Assembly: GCA_023381535.1 (NCBI GenBank)
Contig: JAMCSN010000058.1
Coordinates: 1 to 64,000, forward strand
From: Bacteroidota bacterium
GTDB lineage: Bacteria > Bacteroidota > Ignavibacteria > Ignavibacteriales > Melioribacteraceae
Length of the DNA: 64,000 nucleotides
Direction: 5' to 3'
The position numbers and the translations under genes were made by a program. This document shows, piece by piece, positions 15,418-24,550 of this stretch (position 1 is its first letter; each line of letters begins with the position of its first letter). The notes under the pieces are model-generated. The model searched no databases, had not been told where the DNA came from, and worked only from the letters and a program-made list of their open reading frames with translations.

Positions 15418-18408
15418 TCATACCTTGTTTTTTTCTTTTTGAGAGAACGGCACTAAAAGAGTAACTCGCGTTCCTTGTTCCGGGATACTTTCAATATTGA
15501 ATTTGCCTCCAAGGAAAATTGCCCGTTCATGCATGCCAAGAATTCCCATAGAATTGGATAATTTTTCGGAATCACGCATCATTCCTTTTCCGTTATCGGA
15601 AATATTGATTTCAAGGTTATCGTTCGCTTGAGAAATTATTACATCTATGAGCGAAGCGTCGGCATGACGGATTACATTCGTCAAAGCTTCTTGAATTATC
15701 CTGAAGACAGCAACATTTCTTTCGTCGTCAAGGTTAAACGTTTCCAGTTCGGAACTAAAATTGCACGTTATGTTGCTGATGCGTTCGATCTCGCGGCAGT
15801 ATTCCTGAACGGCGGGAATAAGTCCTAAATGATCGAGAACATAAGAACGCAGACTGCTTGAGATATCCCTTACCGATTGAATTCCCTTATTCACAAATGC
15901 TTGAACCGAGTGAAGTTCGTTAAGAATTTCGGAGACAGTCGGCTTTCTGTTTTGCTCGAGCAACTCAACAAGGAGTGAAATGTTCAAATTAATTCCGGTG
16001 AACAATTGCCCAAGCTCGTCATGAACTTCTCTTGCAATACTCTGTCGTTCGGTTTCGCGTGCGTACTGCAGCTGCGCGGCTAAATTTCTTAATTCCGATT
16101 CCGAGCTGCGGAGCTGATATTCCGTCTTTCTAAGTTTTTCATAAGTAAGAGATTTTGTAATTGAAATGGAAGCGTTTCGCGCAACGCCTTTAAGAAGATT
16201 GACATCGTCGATAGTGAAAACTTTGTTGTTATTTTTATTGTGCAGTTCAAAAAATCCTATCAACTCGCCGGAAGAATCAAACAGCGGTGTTGAAAGAATT
16301 TGTTTTATCCTGTATTTGCTAACTAGACCTTCTTCCAATAGAGAATCCTTATCGGCATGATTCGAGATATAACTGTTTCTATCCGAAACAAATCTTTTCA
16401 CAATCTGGTCGTCTGCAGAACATGTCTTGGTTAAATATTCCCAATGGTCCTTGTGATAATATCGTTTAGACTGGTAGCCATTTTCACTTTTGATCGAAGC
16501 AAAACCGCTCTCGGCATTGGTAAGTCGTATAGATTCCGTCACAAGCGAATCGGAAATTTGATCAATCTCCAATGACGAATATAATTTTTCGCTTATAGTT
16601 AGAAGCGTGTTGATAGTGTCTTCATACTTTTTTCTATCGTTTATGTCGTAACATGAACCGAGATAACCGGAAAATTTGTTCTCGAAATCATAGTAAGGCA
16701 TTCCGAAATCTACTATCCATCTATAATCATCACGAAAATCTTTCAAACGAAATTCACAAGTGAAACTCTTCTGCGATTTTATCGCATCGGAATATTCTTT
16801 GAGAACTCTTTCTTTGTCTTCAGGATGAAGCCACGACGTCCAGCCGTAGTCAAGGTTTTCTTCTATCGATTTTCCGGTTAAGCTGAGCCACGCTTTATTA
16901 AAATAGTTGCAGTTTCCTTCGATATCGGAACGCCAAACCGGATTGGGAAAATCGTCGAGCAATTTTAAGTAAAAGTCGCGTGAGCTTCTGATCTCTTCTT
17001 CATTCTTTCTTTTTTCAGTAAGATCGCGCGCAATTTTTATAAATCCATACACATCTCCGTTTTCATCCAGAAGCGATGTGATTACAACATTCGCCCAAAA
17101 AACGGATCCGTCTTTTCTTACTCTCCATCCTTCAACCGAAACGTTGCCGGATTGCATGGCTTCATTCAATAAGTTGTCGGGTTCGTTTGTTCCCCTATCT
17201 TCTTCGGGATAAAAGACCGATATGTGCTTTCCTAAAATTTCATCGGCAGAATAACCGTTAATTTTTTCCGCACCTTTATTCCAAGACATAACTTTGCCGG
17301 TGCGGTCAAGAACAAATATTGCAAAATCCTTTACACCGTTTACAAGAGTATCAAAACGGTTTTCAAGTTTTGACTTCTCAATTTCGGCTTGGTAGATTTT
17401 TCTAATGTTGGAAACAATATTTTTTCTCCAGATGAAAAAAAGAATTAATGCCAGCAAAAGATCTGCAGAGAAAACTATTAGAATAACTAATCTTGTAAGG
17501 TCTTTCACCGGCGCGTAAAACTCCGACTGATTGATTTTCGTAATTAAAAACCAAGCCGTTGACGGAATTTTCTGCATGTATGCAATGACAGCGTCGTTTT
17601 TGTAATCGATGCCGTTTACAAAACCGTATCTATCGGTTATCGGGTTTGTTTGATAAAGCGCTTTGTTGAAGCCGTCAGACTTTGGCTCAGCCAGTCTGTT
17701 CGAAAATCTCAATCTATTTAAATACGCAACACTGTCGTCAATCGCTTTTACCAACAGCGATTCAATAGTTGGCGATTTGTCAATGCTGCGGTTTAATATC
17801 GGGTCGAATGTTGTTCGCGGATCGATTGCAATTTCTAAAACCCCATTTACTCCTGAAGTCATGTTGGGATCTTTGATTGGAATAAAAAACCTAAGCAAAT
17901 TTAGGTCGGCTGTTTTTTCATCGGCATCGGAAAACATAACAGAGTTTGAATCGACAACAGTCTTAATCAAAAGTGAATCCGAACCAGCTAAAGGAAGTAC
18001 CGGCGGATTAATACCATAAACAAATGTGAGGTTCCTGCCGAACAACATTACGTTCTCATAACCGTAATATTTTTTCAGCATCACAAACCAATTTCGGATA
18101 TTGGGAGAAATATCTTTGGCAGTAAAAAACTTTTTCTTGGATAGTTCGACCAGCGGTGAACTTAATTTAATAATTTGAAGATCTGAGTACTTATCTGCCA
18201 GCCAATCTTCAATCTGGGAGGAACGGAACTCTGCCATAGAATTCAAGTATTGGAATCGGCTGTCAATAATTTTCTCCCTTTGAAAATTGTAGTAGTACAA
18301 CCCGACGGAAAATAAAAGCGCGGTGATGATTAGATAAAGAAACAACAAACTGAGGAAAGGTTTCTTGAATATTTTATTTTGGTAGTGCTTAAGAGAATTC
18401 TTCATCAT
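15418..18408 (-). CDS. hybrid-sensing histidine kinase (periplasmic sensor, two PAS, GAF, HisKA_3, HATPase)
   Basis: The start is set at the ATG at 18408 preceded by GAGAGG; the frame also opens at a TTG at 18456. Transmembrane segments near residues 20-40 and 300-325 enclose a periplasmic Cache-like sensor. Then come a PAS domain (FAIFVLDRTGKVMSWNKGAE), a second PAS/PAC (FPNPVWRSDIEGNCNYFNKA), a GAF domain, a HisKA_3 dimerisation helix with phospho-histidine in AREVHDELGQ, and an HATPase domain (EALTNVIRHA, SDNGKGM, GILGMHERA). It perceives an unknown extracytoplasmic signal plus possible cytoplasmic ligands and phosphorylates the NarL-type regulator that follows 1 bp downstream. Confidence 0.92.
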   Translation of the reverse strand: MMKNSLKHYQNKIFKKPFLSLLFLYLIITALLFSVGLYYYNFQREKIIDSRFQYLNSMAEFRSSQIEDWLADKYSDLQIIKLSSPLVELSKKKFFTAKDISPNIRNWFVMLKKYYGYENVMLFGRNLTFVYGINPPVLPLAGSDSLLIKTVVDSNSVMFSDADEKTADLNLLRFFIPIKDPNMTSGVNGVLEIAIDPRTTFDPILNRSIDKSPTIESLLVKAIDDSVAYLNRLRFSNRLAEPKSDGFNKALYQTNPITDRYGFVNGIDYKNDAVIAYMQKIPSTAWFLITKINQSEFYAPVKDLTRLVILIVFSADLLLALILFFIWRKNIVSNIRKIYQAEIEKSKLENRFDTLVNGVKDFAIFVLDRTGKVMSWNKGAEKINGYSADEILGKHISVFYPEEDRGTNEPDNLLNEAMQSGNVSVEGWRVRKDGSVFWANVVITSLLDENGDVYGFIKIARDLTEKRKNEEEIRSSRDFYLKLLDDFPNPVWRSDIEGNCNYFNKAWLSLTGKSIEENLDYGWTSWLHPEDKERVLKEYSDAIKSQKSFTCEFRLKDFRDDYRWIVDFGMPYYDFENKFSGYLGSCYDINDRKKYEDTINTLLTISEKLYSSLEIDQISDSLVTESIRLTNAESGFASIKSENGYQSKRYYHKDHWEYLTKTCSADDQIVKRFVSDRNSYISNHADKDSLLEEGLVSKYRIKQILSTPLFDSSGELIGFFELHNKNNNKVFTIDDVNLLKGVARNASISITKSLTYEKLRKTEYQLRSSESELRNLAAQLQYARETERQSIAREVHDELGQLFTGINLNISLLVELLEQNRKPTVSEILNELHSVQAFVNKGIQSVRDISSSLRSYVLDHLGLIPAVQEYCREIERISNITCNFSSELETFNLDDERNVAVFRIIQEALTNVIRHADASLIDVIISQANDNLEINISDNGKGMMRDSEKLSNSMGILGMHERAIFLGGKFNIESIPEQGTRVTLLVPFSQKEKNKV

Positions 18409-18602
18409 TTGCCTCTCGACTACTGAAATATAGTAAAATCCGAGAGGTTCACTCAAGATTTTAACTTTTGCCGGAGATTCAGATCACAAAGAAACGTGTA
18501 AAAAGAAGGATAGTTGAAGGCTGATTGTCAAAAATTAGATGCTGTAATTCGTTCTCAATTTTTTTTCTCTGCGTTCTCCACTCTATACTCTATGTTCATT
18601 CC

Positions 18603-19529
18603 TCATTCCCACGGCTTTTGAAGTCCGAGAGATTCAAGTTTGTTTTCGAATTCGGAACGCTCGCGGTTCTTTTTAAGTTTGCCTTCGTCGTTTCTATTGA
18701 GCCAGCCGGAGCTTTCCGCCAACACAACGGCTTCTTTCGAATTTCCGACTATGATTTGTTTTAGAATCTGCTGTTCCAATGTGGAAATGTTGAGCGCGCC
18801 CATTCTATATTCTTTGAATGCATCCCAAGCAATTGGGCACCAGCGGCTTACGATTTCGTTGCCAATAGTTTTTGCGTAACTGCGAATTTCAAACTGGGCA
18901 TGATCATCCATTCTCAGCCATAAGAAGTTAAGCATGTTATGAAGATCGATTTTCCAGTATGCTTCCGTGTAGGTGGAAAGAGGTAAATCTTTTCTTGCTT
19001 GCTCGCGCGCAACTCCGAGGTCGAGACGCTCCTGGTAAATTTCACGGGCAAAATTTTGAAGTTCGTTTTCGCGTTCGGTAAGTTTGCCGCCAATCTCCGG
19101 TGGAAAAAATCCCGCGCTCCCCTGTTTGTTATCAAGCGCCTGGTAACGCCATTCGCTCGGGTCGGTTTTTTGAGAAGCATCAATTGCAATCGAGTAGCGC
19201 GTTGAATACTCGTTAACATTTGCAGTCCGGTGACGAATCCATTGCCGCCATGTGTCCATAGGAACGCGAACATGCAATTTTATTTCGCACATTTCAAAAG
19301 GAGTTGTATGAAAGTTTCGCAACAAGTAACGGATCAATCCTCTGTCTTCCGAAACCTTTTTTGTTCCCTTGCCGTATGAAACGCGCGCCGCTTGAACAAT
19401 CGATTCGTCGCCGCCCATGTAATCTACAACGCGCACAAAACCGTCATCCAGCACTTTGAATTTCTTACCTAAGATTTCATCAAGCGCTTCAATTCTAATT
19501 TTATCAAGACGTTCTAAATTTTCTTCCAT
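18603..19529 (-). CDS. thyX: flavin-dependent thymidylate synthase ThyX
   Basis: ThyX methylates dUMP to dTMP using methylenetetrahydrofolate, NAD(P)H and FAD. The signature RHRTANVNEYS (RHRxxxxxxxS) is intact, and FHTTPFEMCEIKLHV precedes it. The ATG at 19529 is chosen because an AAGGA box lies 6-7 bp upstream; an open frame extends to 19571. At about 308 residues it is at the long end of the family, with a C-terminal helical tail. No thyA is visible in the window. It lies downstream of glycerate kinase and the HIT protein on the same strand. Confidence 0.93.
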   Translation of the reverse strand: MEENLERLDKIRIEALDEILGKKFKVLDDGFVRVVDYMGGDESIVQAARVSYGKGTKKVSEDRGLIRYLLRNFHTTPFEMCEIKLHVRVPMDTWRQWIRHRTANVNEYSTRYSIAIDASQKTDPSEWRYQALDNKQGSAGFFPPEIGGKLTERENELQNFAREIYQERLDLGVAREQARKDLPLSTYTEAYWKIDLHNMLNFLWLRMDDHAQFEIRSYAKTIGNEIVSRWCPIAWDAFKEYRMGALNISTLEQQILKQIIVGNSKEAVVLAESSGWLNRNDEGKLKKNRERSEFENKLESLGLQKPWE

Positions 19530-19594
19530 GAATTTCCTTAGGAGCGATAGAACACTGATCTTTATGGTCACAACCGATTATGATAATCTGCGTT

Positions 19595-20776
19595 CTATTT
19601 TGGGTTTGAATTTTTCTTTGCGAACAACTGAATTATATCTTTGCTGATCCTTTTGCAAGCCAAGTCAATTCCTTGATCTATTTTCTTTATCGAATCTTCC
19701 GGCGAGTCAAAGTATTCTGCGATTTCCAAAACTTTCATATTTTCAATTTCCGGCAAATCGCCTTCGCTTACACCGCACAAGAAATGTATCGGCACATTCT
19801 GCTTTGCAAATTCATTTACTACGATGAACGCGCCTTTGTTCATCAAGGTTTGTGTATCAAGTTTGCCTTCGCCGGTGATAACCATGTCTACATTCGAATT
19901 CTCAGGATGAATTTTCAATTCTTCACGAACAAACTTATCGGCAAAAGTTTCTTCGGCATTGAAAAATAATTTGAGTGCCGCGGCAATTCCTCCGCCGGCG
20001 CCGCTCAAACCTTCCTGCGTTACTTCGTCAACTTCAAGTTCATCCAGAATATGCGCGAAACCTTTTTCCATTTGCTTGGCTTCTTCATCGGTCGCGCCTT
20101 TCTGTTCTGCGAATGTTAAACTCGCGCCGTTAATTCCAAGAAGCGGGTTCTCAACATCTATTATCATTTCAATATGAAACGGAAAGTTAACTTCGGGCAC
20201 CACAATTTTTTCAACTTGCAAAAAATTCTTCGGCAACACTTCCAGTTGATTATCCTTCCTGTCATAGAATTCCAATCCGAAAACTTCCATCATTCCCATG
20301 CCGAGATCGTTTATTCCGGTACCGCCGATACCGATTATAACGTTTTCGATATCCATAATTCCGTTTTCGGCTGAATCGTAAAGTTGCAGCAGAAGTTCGC
20401 CTAAACCTTTGGATGATATTTGAATAGGATTTCTAAACTCATCGGGGATAATCTTCAATCCGAAAATTTCAGCTGACTCAATAAATATTGTTCTGGAATC
20501 TTGAAAATAACCGACGGGACAGAAAAATTTTTCGTCGTTATAAGGAGTAGAGATTTCGAAATGGAGAAGTTCGGCGCCGAAAACCCTCTGGCAGACTGAA
20601 ATGAATCCGTCGCCGCCGTCTGAAATCGGATTGAGCGAGAAATCTATTTGGGATTTTATTTCGTTCGGCAGAAGCTTGAACAAAGAAGTTTTGATCAGTT
20701 CGGAAATCTCGACAGAATCGGCGCATTCCTTAAAACTGTTCGGAGCTATCAAAATTTTAAATAACTTGTCATTCAT
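19595..20776 (-). CDS. glycerate kinase (GlxK/GarK family), copy 1
   Basis: This 393-residue protein phosphorylates D-glycerate, usually to 2-phosphoglycerate in this family. It shows the family landmarks API/NSFKECADSVE, ISDGGDGF, IGIGGTGINDLGMGM, GLSGAGGGIAAAL and VITGEGKLDTQT. A second copy lies at 30317-31468 in a sugar-glycerate utilisation locus. This copy is instead in a housekeeping string, starting 3 bp after the HIT gene, so it probably serves central or photorespiration-like glycerate recycling. The two copies are clearly diverged. Confidence 0.92.
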   Translation of the reverse strand: MNDKLFKILIAPNSFKECADSVEISELIKTSLFKLLPNEIKSQIDFSLNPISDGGDGFISVCQRVFGAELLHFEISTPYNDEKFFCPVGYFQDSRTIFIESAEIFGLKIIPDEFRNPIQISSKGLGELLLQLYDSAENGIMDIENVIIGIGGTGINDLGMGMMEVFGLEFYDRKDNQLEVLPKNFLQVEKIVVPEVNFPFHIEMIIDVENPLLGINGASLTFAEQKGATDEEAKQMEKGFAHILDELEVDEVTQEGLSGAGGGIAAALKLFFNAEETFADKFVREELKIHPENSNVDMVITGEGKLDTQTLMNKGAFIVVNEFAKQNVPIHFLCGVSEGDLPEIENMKVLEIAEYFDSPEDSIKKIDQGIDLACKRISKDIIQLFAKKNSNPK

Positions 20777-20779
20777 AAA

Positions 20780-21292
20780 TCATCTTTTCTTTTTTGAAAT
20801 TTTCTTAAATGCTTTAATTAAATTCTTCTTTGTAACCAGCAAGTCTTGAGAAATAATTTTCACTTCTCCGAGCGCCGGCATAAAGTTGGTATCTCCGTTC
20901 CATCGCGGAACAATATGAAAATGAAGGTGCGCATCGATTCCCGCACCGGCAGCTTTGCCGAAGTTTGCACCGAAATTATAACCTTGCGGTTTCGCTGTTA
21001 CGCTTAAAGCTTTGAACGACAGCTGTACCGTCCGCATAATTTCATCAATCTCTTTATCTTTCAATGCGCTCAACTCGCTTACATGACGGTACGGAATAAC
21101 CATCAAGTGACCGCTGTTGTACGGATAAAGGTTCAGCATCACGAAACAGTTTTTGTTTTCGTAAACCACGAGAGACTTGTCGCTATCAATCGACAGCTTT
21201 TGCGATTCGCAGAATACGCACGCATCGGAATCATTTTTTGTTTTAAATGATTCGATGTAATGTGAACGCCAGGGTGACCAAAGTTTTTTCAT
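20780..21292 (-). CDS. HIT-family nucleotide hydrolase/transferase
   Basis: The protein (about 170 residues from the ATG at 21292; a TTG lies two codons upstream) carries the histidine triad HLHFHIVPRW near residue 135 and the N-terminal LWSPWRSHYI and CVFC segments. These are typical of the AP4A-phosphorylase-like HIT branch. It probably cleaves dinucleoside polyphosphates or nucleotide adducts in the cytoplasm. It is followed 3 bp later by glycerate kinase and preceded by the EF-G terminator. Confidence 0.88.
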   Translation of the reverse strand: MKKLWSPWRSHYIESFKTKNDSDACVFCESQKLSIDSDKSLVVYENKNCFVMLNLYPYNSGHLMVIPYRHVSELSALKDKEIDEIMRTVQLSFKALSVTAKPQGYNFGANFGKAAGAGIDAHLHFHIVPRWNGDTNFMPALGEVKIISQDLLVTKKNLIKAFKKISKKKR

Positions 21293-21302
21293 AAACAAAA
21301 AA

Positions 21303-21327
21303 GGCGGAAGCTGTTGTAACTTCCGCC
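21303..21327 (-). terminator. terminator of the EF-G-like gene
   Basis: A stem GGCGGAAG/CTTCCGCC with a 9-nt loop is followed, on the minus strand, by a run of T that extends into the HIT gene leader. It lies 22 bp downstream of the EF-G stop codon. Confidence 0.85.
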
Positions 21328-21348
21328 CGCAATTTAATCAGAAATAAT

Positions 21349-23445
21349 TTATTCTGCTTCCTCTTCTTTATGCTTTTGATATTCTTCGATAATCTTGCCT
21401 TCAACTTCTTTCGGCACTTCTTCGTAATGTGAAAAGTTCATCGAGAACATTCCGCGACCGGAAGTTAAACTTCTGAGTTGAGTAGAATATTTGTGAAGCT
21501 CTGCCAACGGAACTTTCGCTTTAATAATTTGGAACGGGCTTTCGGAGTCCATTCCTTGAATTTTTCCTCGACGCGAAGAAATATCTCCCATAACATCGCC
21601 CATGAACTCTTCCGGAATCTTAACGCTAATATCATAGATCGGTTCAAGAATAATCGGCTTTGCTTCGAGAAAACCTTTTTTGAATGCTTGCGATCCCGCA
21701 ATCTTGAACGAAACTTCATCGGAATCGACCGCATGATAAGTTCCGTCGAACAAGGTAACTTTCACATCAACTACTTTCGATCCGGTCAAAATTCCTTTCG
21801 ACATAATTTCTTTCAATCCCTTTTCTACTGCGGGTACAAATCTTCCGGGAACAACACCGCCAACAATTGCATCCTCAAATTCGTAACCGGTTCCTCTCGG
21901 AAGCGGTTCCAACTTTAAATGAACATGTCCGTACTGCCCGCGTCCGCCGGATTGTTTTTTATGTTTGTACTCGGAGTCTTCGCATTTGCCTCTAATGGTT
22001 TCGCGGTAAGGAATTCTCGGTTCGACAAGTTCGACCTCTACTCCGTAACGATCTTTCAGTAACTTAATAGCAAGGTTAAGTTGTAATTCTCCTTGTCCCG
22101 AAACAATCGTTTGAGCAATCTCAGGATCGAATCTGGTTCTGAGTGTCGGCTCTTCTTCGTGAGCAGTGTGAAGCGCAGCAGAAATTTTATCTTCATCGCC
22201 TTTTGCTTTAGGTTTAACGGCAAAACGAATTACCGGTTCGGGATATTTTATTTCAGGCAGAAGAATTGTAAAATTTTTAGAACAAAGAGTATCGCCGGTA
22301 TGACTGTCTTTCAATTTTACAACTGCACCGATATCTCCGGCGTTTAGTTTTGCAATTTCTTTTCTGTTATGTCCGTTCAAAACAAAAAGCTGTCCAAGAC
22401 GTTCAATTTTATCTCTGTGCGTATTCTGCATGTCAAGTCCGGGCGCCAATGAACCGGAATAAACTTTAAATATGGAAAGTTCACCGACATGTTGTTCGGA
22501 CAAAGATTTGAAAATTAAAAGCGACGCTTCGCCTTTAACATCGCATGCGACTTTAACTTTTGCATTACCTTCCTTCATAGTTGCGTCGATAGGTTCTCTT
22601 TCATTCGGCGCCGGAAAATATTTGGATGTAAAATCAAGAACCGTGTTCATACCAACGCCTTTAGCAGCAGAAAAAGCAAACACCGGAACTAAGCCGCCCT
22701 TGTTGATTGCTATCTTTAAACCTTTTTGTAATTCATCTTCACTTAAAGAACCTTCTTCAAAAAATTTATTCATCAACTCTTCGCTGGATTCAGCAACTTT
22801 TTCTACCAACTCCTCGTGCAGCTTATCAGCCTGTGCTTTCAAATCGCCAGGTATATCAGCTTCCGTTACCTTTTTAGATCCGGCTTCGCCGTAAGAAATC
22901 ATTTTCATTTTCACCAGATCAACGACGGAGTTGAAATTCAATCCTTCTTTTACAGGAAATGAAACCGCAATTGCATCGGAGCTCAGACGGTTTTTAACAA
23001 GCTGGAGAGTTTCAAAAAATTTCGAATGTTCGTTATCACATTTGTTGATTATTACCGCGCCGGGAAGTTTGTACTGTCTAACGTATTCCCATGTTTGTTC
23101 TGTACCGACTTCGATTCCTTCAGCGCTTTTAACGACCGAGATTGCTACGTCGGTTACGTGAAGTGATGAAATAACCTGACCGATAAAATCCGGGAAGCCG
23201 GGCGTATCAAGAATATTAATTTTTGTTCCGTTCCATTCCAAATGTAACGGTGATGTTGCGATAGAAATTTTTCTTTCAATTTCATTAGCGTTAAAATCGG
23301 AAGTAGTGTTGCCCTCTTCAATTTTGCCAATACGGTTAATTTCTCCCGATGTAAACAATAGAACTTCGGAAATAGTCGTTTTCCCACTTCCGCCGTGACC
23401 GATAAGCGCAATATTTCTTATGGCTTCTGCTGTGTACTCTTTCAA
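21349..23445 (-). CDS. elongation factor G-like GTPase (EF-G paralogue)
   Basis: The 698-residue protein has the five-domain EF-G layout. The GTPase domain carries GHGGSGKTT (P-loop), DTPGFPDF and NKCD in place of the usual NKMD. Domain II, domain IV (GGRGQYGHV) and domains III/V (RGKIQGMDS, SGRGMFSMNF) follow. The altered P-loop and NKCD mark it as the EF-G-like (FusA2 or type II) branch rather than the canonical elongation factor. Its role in translation, recycling or stress is uncertain. It appears to start at TTG with AAGGAG about 8 bp upstream; no ATG is available nearby. It is downstream of two stress-type small proteins. Confidence 0.85.
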   Translation of the reverse strand: MKEYTAEAIRNIALIGHGGSGKTTISEVLLFTSGEINRIGKIEEGNTTSDFNANEIERKISIATSPLHLEWNGTKINILDTPGFPDFIGQVISSLHVTDVAISVVKSAEGIEVGTEQTWEYVRQYKLPGAVIINKCDNEHSKFFETLQLVKNRLSSDAIAVSFPVKEGLNFNSVVDLVKMKMISYGEAGSKKVTEADIPGDLKAQADKLHEELVEKVAESSEELMNKFFEEGSLSEDELQKGLKIAINKGGLVPVFAFSAAKGVGMNTVLDFTSKYFPAPNEREPIDATMKEGNAKVKVACDVKGEASLLIFKSLSEQHVGELSIFKVYSGSLAPGLDMQNTHRDKIERLGQLFVLNGHNRKEIAKLNAGDIGAVVKLKDSHTGDTLCSKNFTILLPEIKYPEPVIRFAVKPKAKGDEDKISAALHTAHEEEPTLRTRFDPEIAQTIVSGQGELQLNLAIKLLKDRYGVEVELVEPRIPYRETIRGKCEDSEYKHKKQSGGRGQYGHVHLKLEPLPRGTGYEFEDAIVGGVVPGRFVPAVEKGLKEIMSKGILTGSKVVDVKVTLFDGTYHAVDSDEVSFKIAGSQAFKKGFLEAKPIILEPIYDISVKIPEEFMGDVMGDISSRRGKIQGMDSESPFQIIKAKVPLAELHKYSTQLRSLTSGRGMFSMNFSHYEEVPKEVEGKIIEEYQKHKEEEAE

Positions 23446-23478
23446 GATTGATTCTCCTTACACTTTGAACTAGAAAAA

Positions 23479-23859
23479 TTACCTGCGTTTGAACTCTTGT
23501 ACGAATGCCGAGATGCCTTTAACAAAAGCTCTTATATTTCTGATAAGATCTGTGGCTTGATTTTGTGCATCGCGTATTCTTTGAACAGAAGTAAGGTTTG
23601 TAAATTTTGCGCGTAGATTTTTAATTGAACGGTCTAATTCATCCCAGTAATTTTCCGCTTCAGTTACAATCTTGTTTGCGCGGCGAGTGACTTCTTCCAA
23701 ATTTTCCAGTACAGGAACTGTATTCTCGATCAACTGATGAATGTCTTTACGAGCTGCTTCAACATTTTCAGATATTTTTTTCAAATAGATAATAACGAAA
23801 ATACATAATGCTGATGCCGATATAATTAATATTACAAGAAAAATATCAACCAAAGCCAT
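23479..23859 (-). CDS. DUF948 (YtxG-like) membrane protein
   Basis: This 126-residue protein has one N-terminal transmembrane helix (VDIFLVILIISASALCIFVII), followed by a long amphipathic helical region (KKISENVEAARKDIHQLIE and on), as in the DUF948/YtxG family. It starts 6 bp after the YtxH gene. The YtxG-YtxH pair is a stress-associated unit in other bacteria; the molecular role is unknown. Confidence 0.8.
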   Translation of the reverse strand: MALVDIFLVILIISASALCIFVIIYLKKISENVEAARKDIHQLIENTVPVLENLEEVTRRANKIVTEAENYWDELDRSIKNLRAKFTNLTSVQRIRDAQNQATDLIRNIRAFVKGISAFVQEFKRR

Positions 23860-23865
23860 AATCTG

Positions 23866-24285
23866 TTAAGCTTCCTTTTCGGTTTTGTAAGCATCCATTC
23901 CGGCTTTGATTGCCGATTTCAGACGCTCACTTTCTTTTTCAATTTTTTCTCTGCCGGTATGCGCAACATTTCCGGCTTTGTCTTTTGCATCGGTCAAAAT
24001 TCTTTCTGCTTCACCTAACAATGCGTCAACTTTTTCTTTCGCATCTGCTACAAGTCTTTCAGATTTTTTTTTACCCTCATTAATGAGTTGAGAAGCTTTG
24101 TCTTTTGCTTTCGAGATATACTCGTCGGCATCTTCAATAAAATCTTGCGATTTGTTTTTTATATCCTCACGTAATTCTTTACCGGATTTTGGAGCGAAGA
24201 GTAAAGCCACTAATGAACCAACTGCCGCACCGGTCAAGAAGCCAATCAATAAACCTTTTCCAATTCCGCTATCTTCATTTGTCAT
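23866..24285 (-). CDS. YtxH domain stress-type membrane protein
   Basis: This 139-residue protein opens with a glycine-rich membrane segment (GIGKGLLIGFLTGAAVGSLVALLFAPKSGKELR) that is diagnostic of YtxH. A Lys/Asp/Glu/Ala-rich helical repeat tail of LEA or apolipoprotein type follows. It heads a probable operon with the DUF948 gene and the EF-G-like gene. A possible weak third copy of the conserved element lies about 120-160 bp upstream (near 24407-24450). Confidence 0.8.
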   Translation of the reverse strand: MTNEDSGIGKGLLIGFLTGAAVGSLVALLFAPKSGKELREDIKNKSQDFIEDADEYISKAKDKASQLINEGKKKSERLVADAKEKVDALLGEAERILTDAKDKAGNVAHTGREKIEKESERLKSAIKAGMDAYKTEKEA

Positions 24286-24481
24286 CTTAAACCTCCATCG
24301 GTTATGTTTTGAAGTGGTGCCAAAATACTAACAGTGACCTCTAAAATCAAGGAGTACTATATCTTTAAGAAGGATTATATGAACGAGTGTTAATAAATTT
24401 AAAAGGTCGGATAAAACTGTCGGTCGGCAAAACAATAAAAGAGATTGTCTAATAGTGAAAATAGATTTTTGTTTTTAAAGT

Positions 24482-24514
24482 AAACCTTCGAAGCCCTAAT
24501 GACTTCGAAGGTTT
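24482..24514. terminator. terminator hairpin after isocitrate dehydrogenase
   Basis: A perfect 12-bp stem (AAACCTTCGAAG/CTTCGAAGGTTT) with a 9-nt loop lies 36 bp downstream of the isocitrate dehydrogenase stop on the minus strand. Confidence 0.75.
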
Positions 24515-24550
24515 TCTAATCTCCAAACTCAATACTTAATTCATCAGCAA

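Noticed and set aside
21478..21918. 146-codon open frame on the plus strand
   Set aside because: Antisense to the conserved domain IV/V part of the EF-G-like gene.
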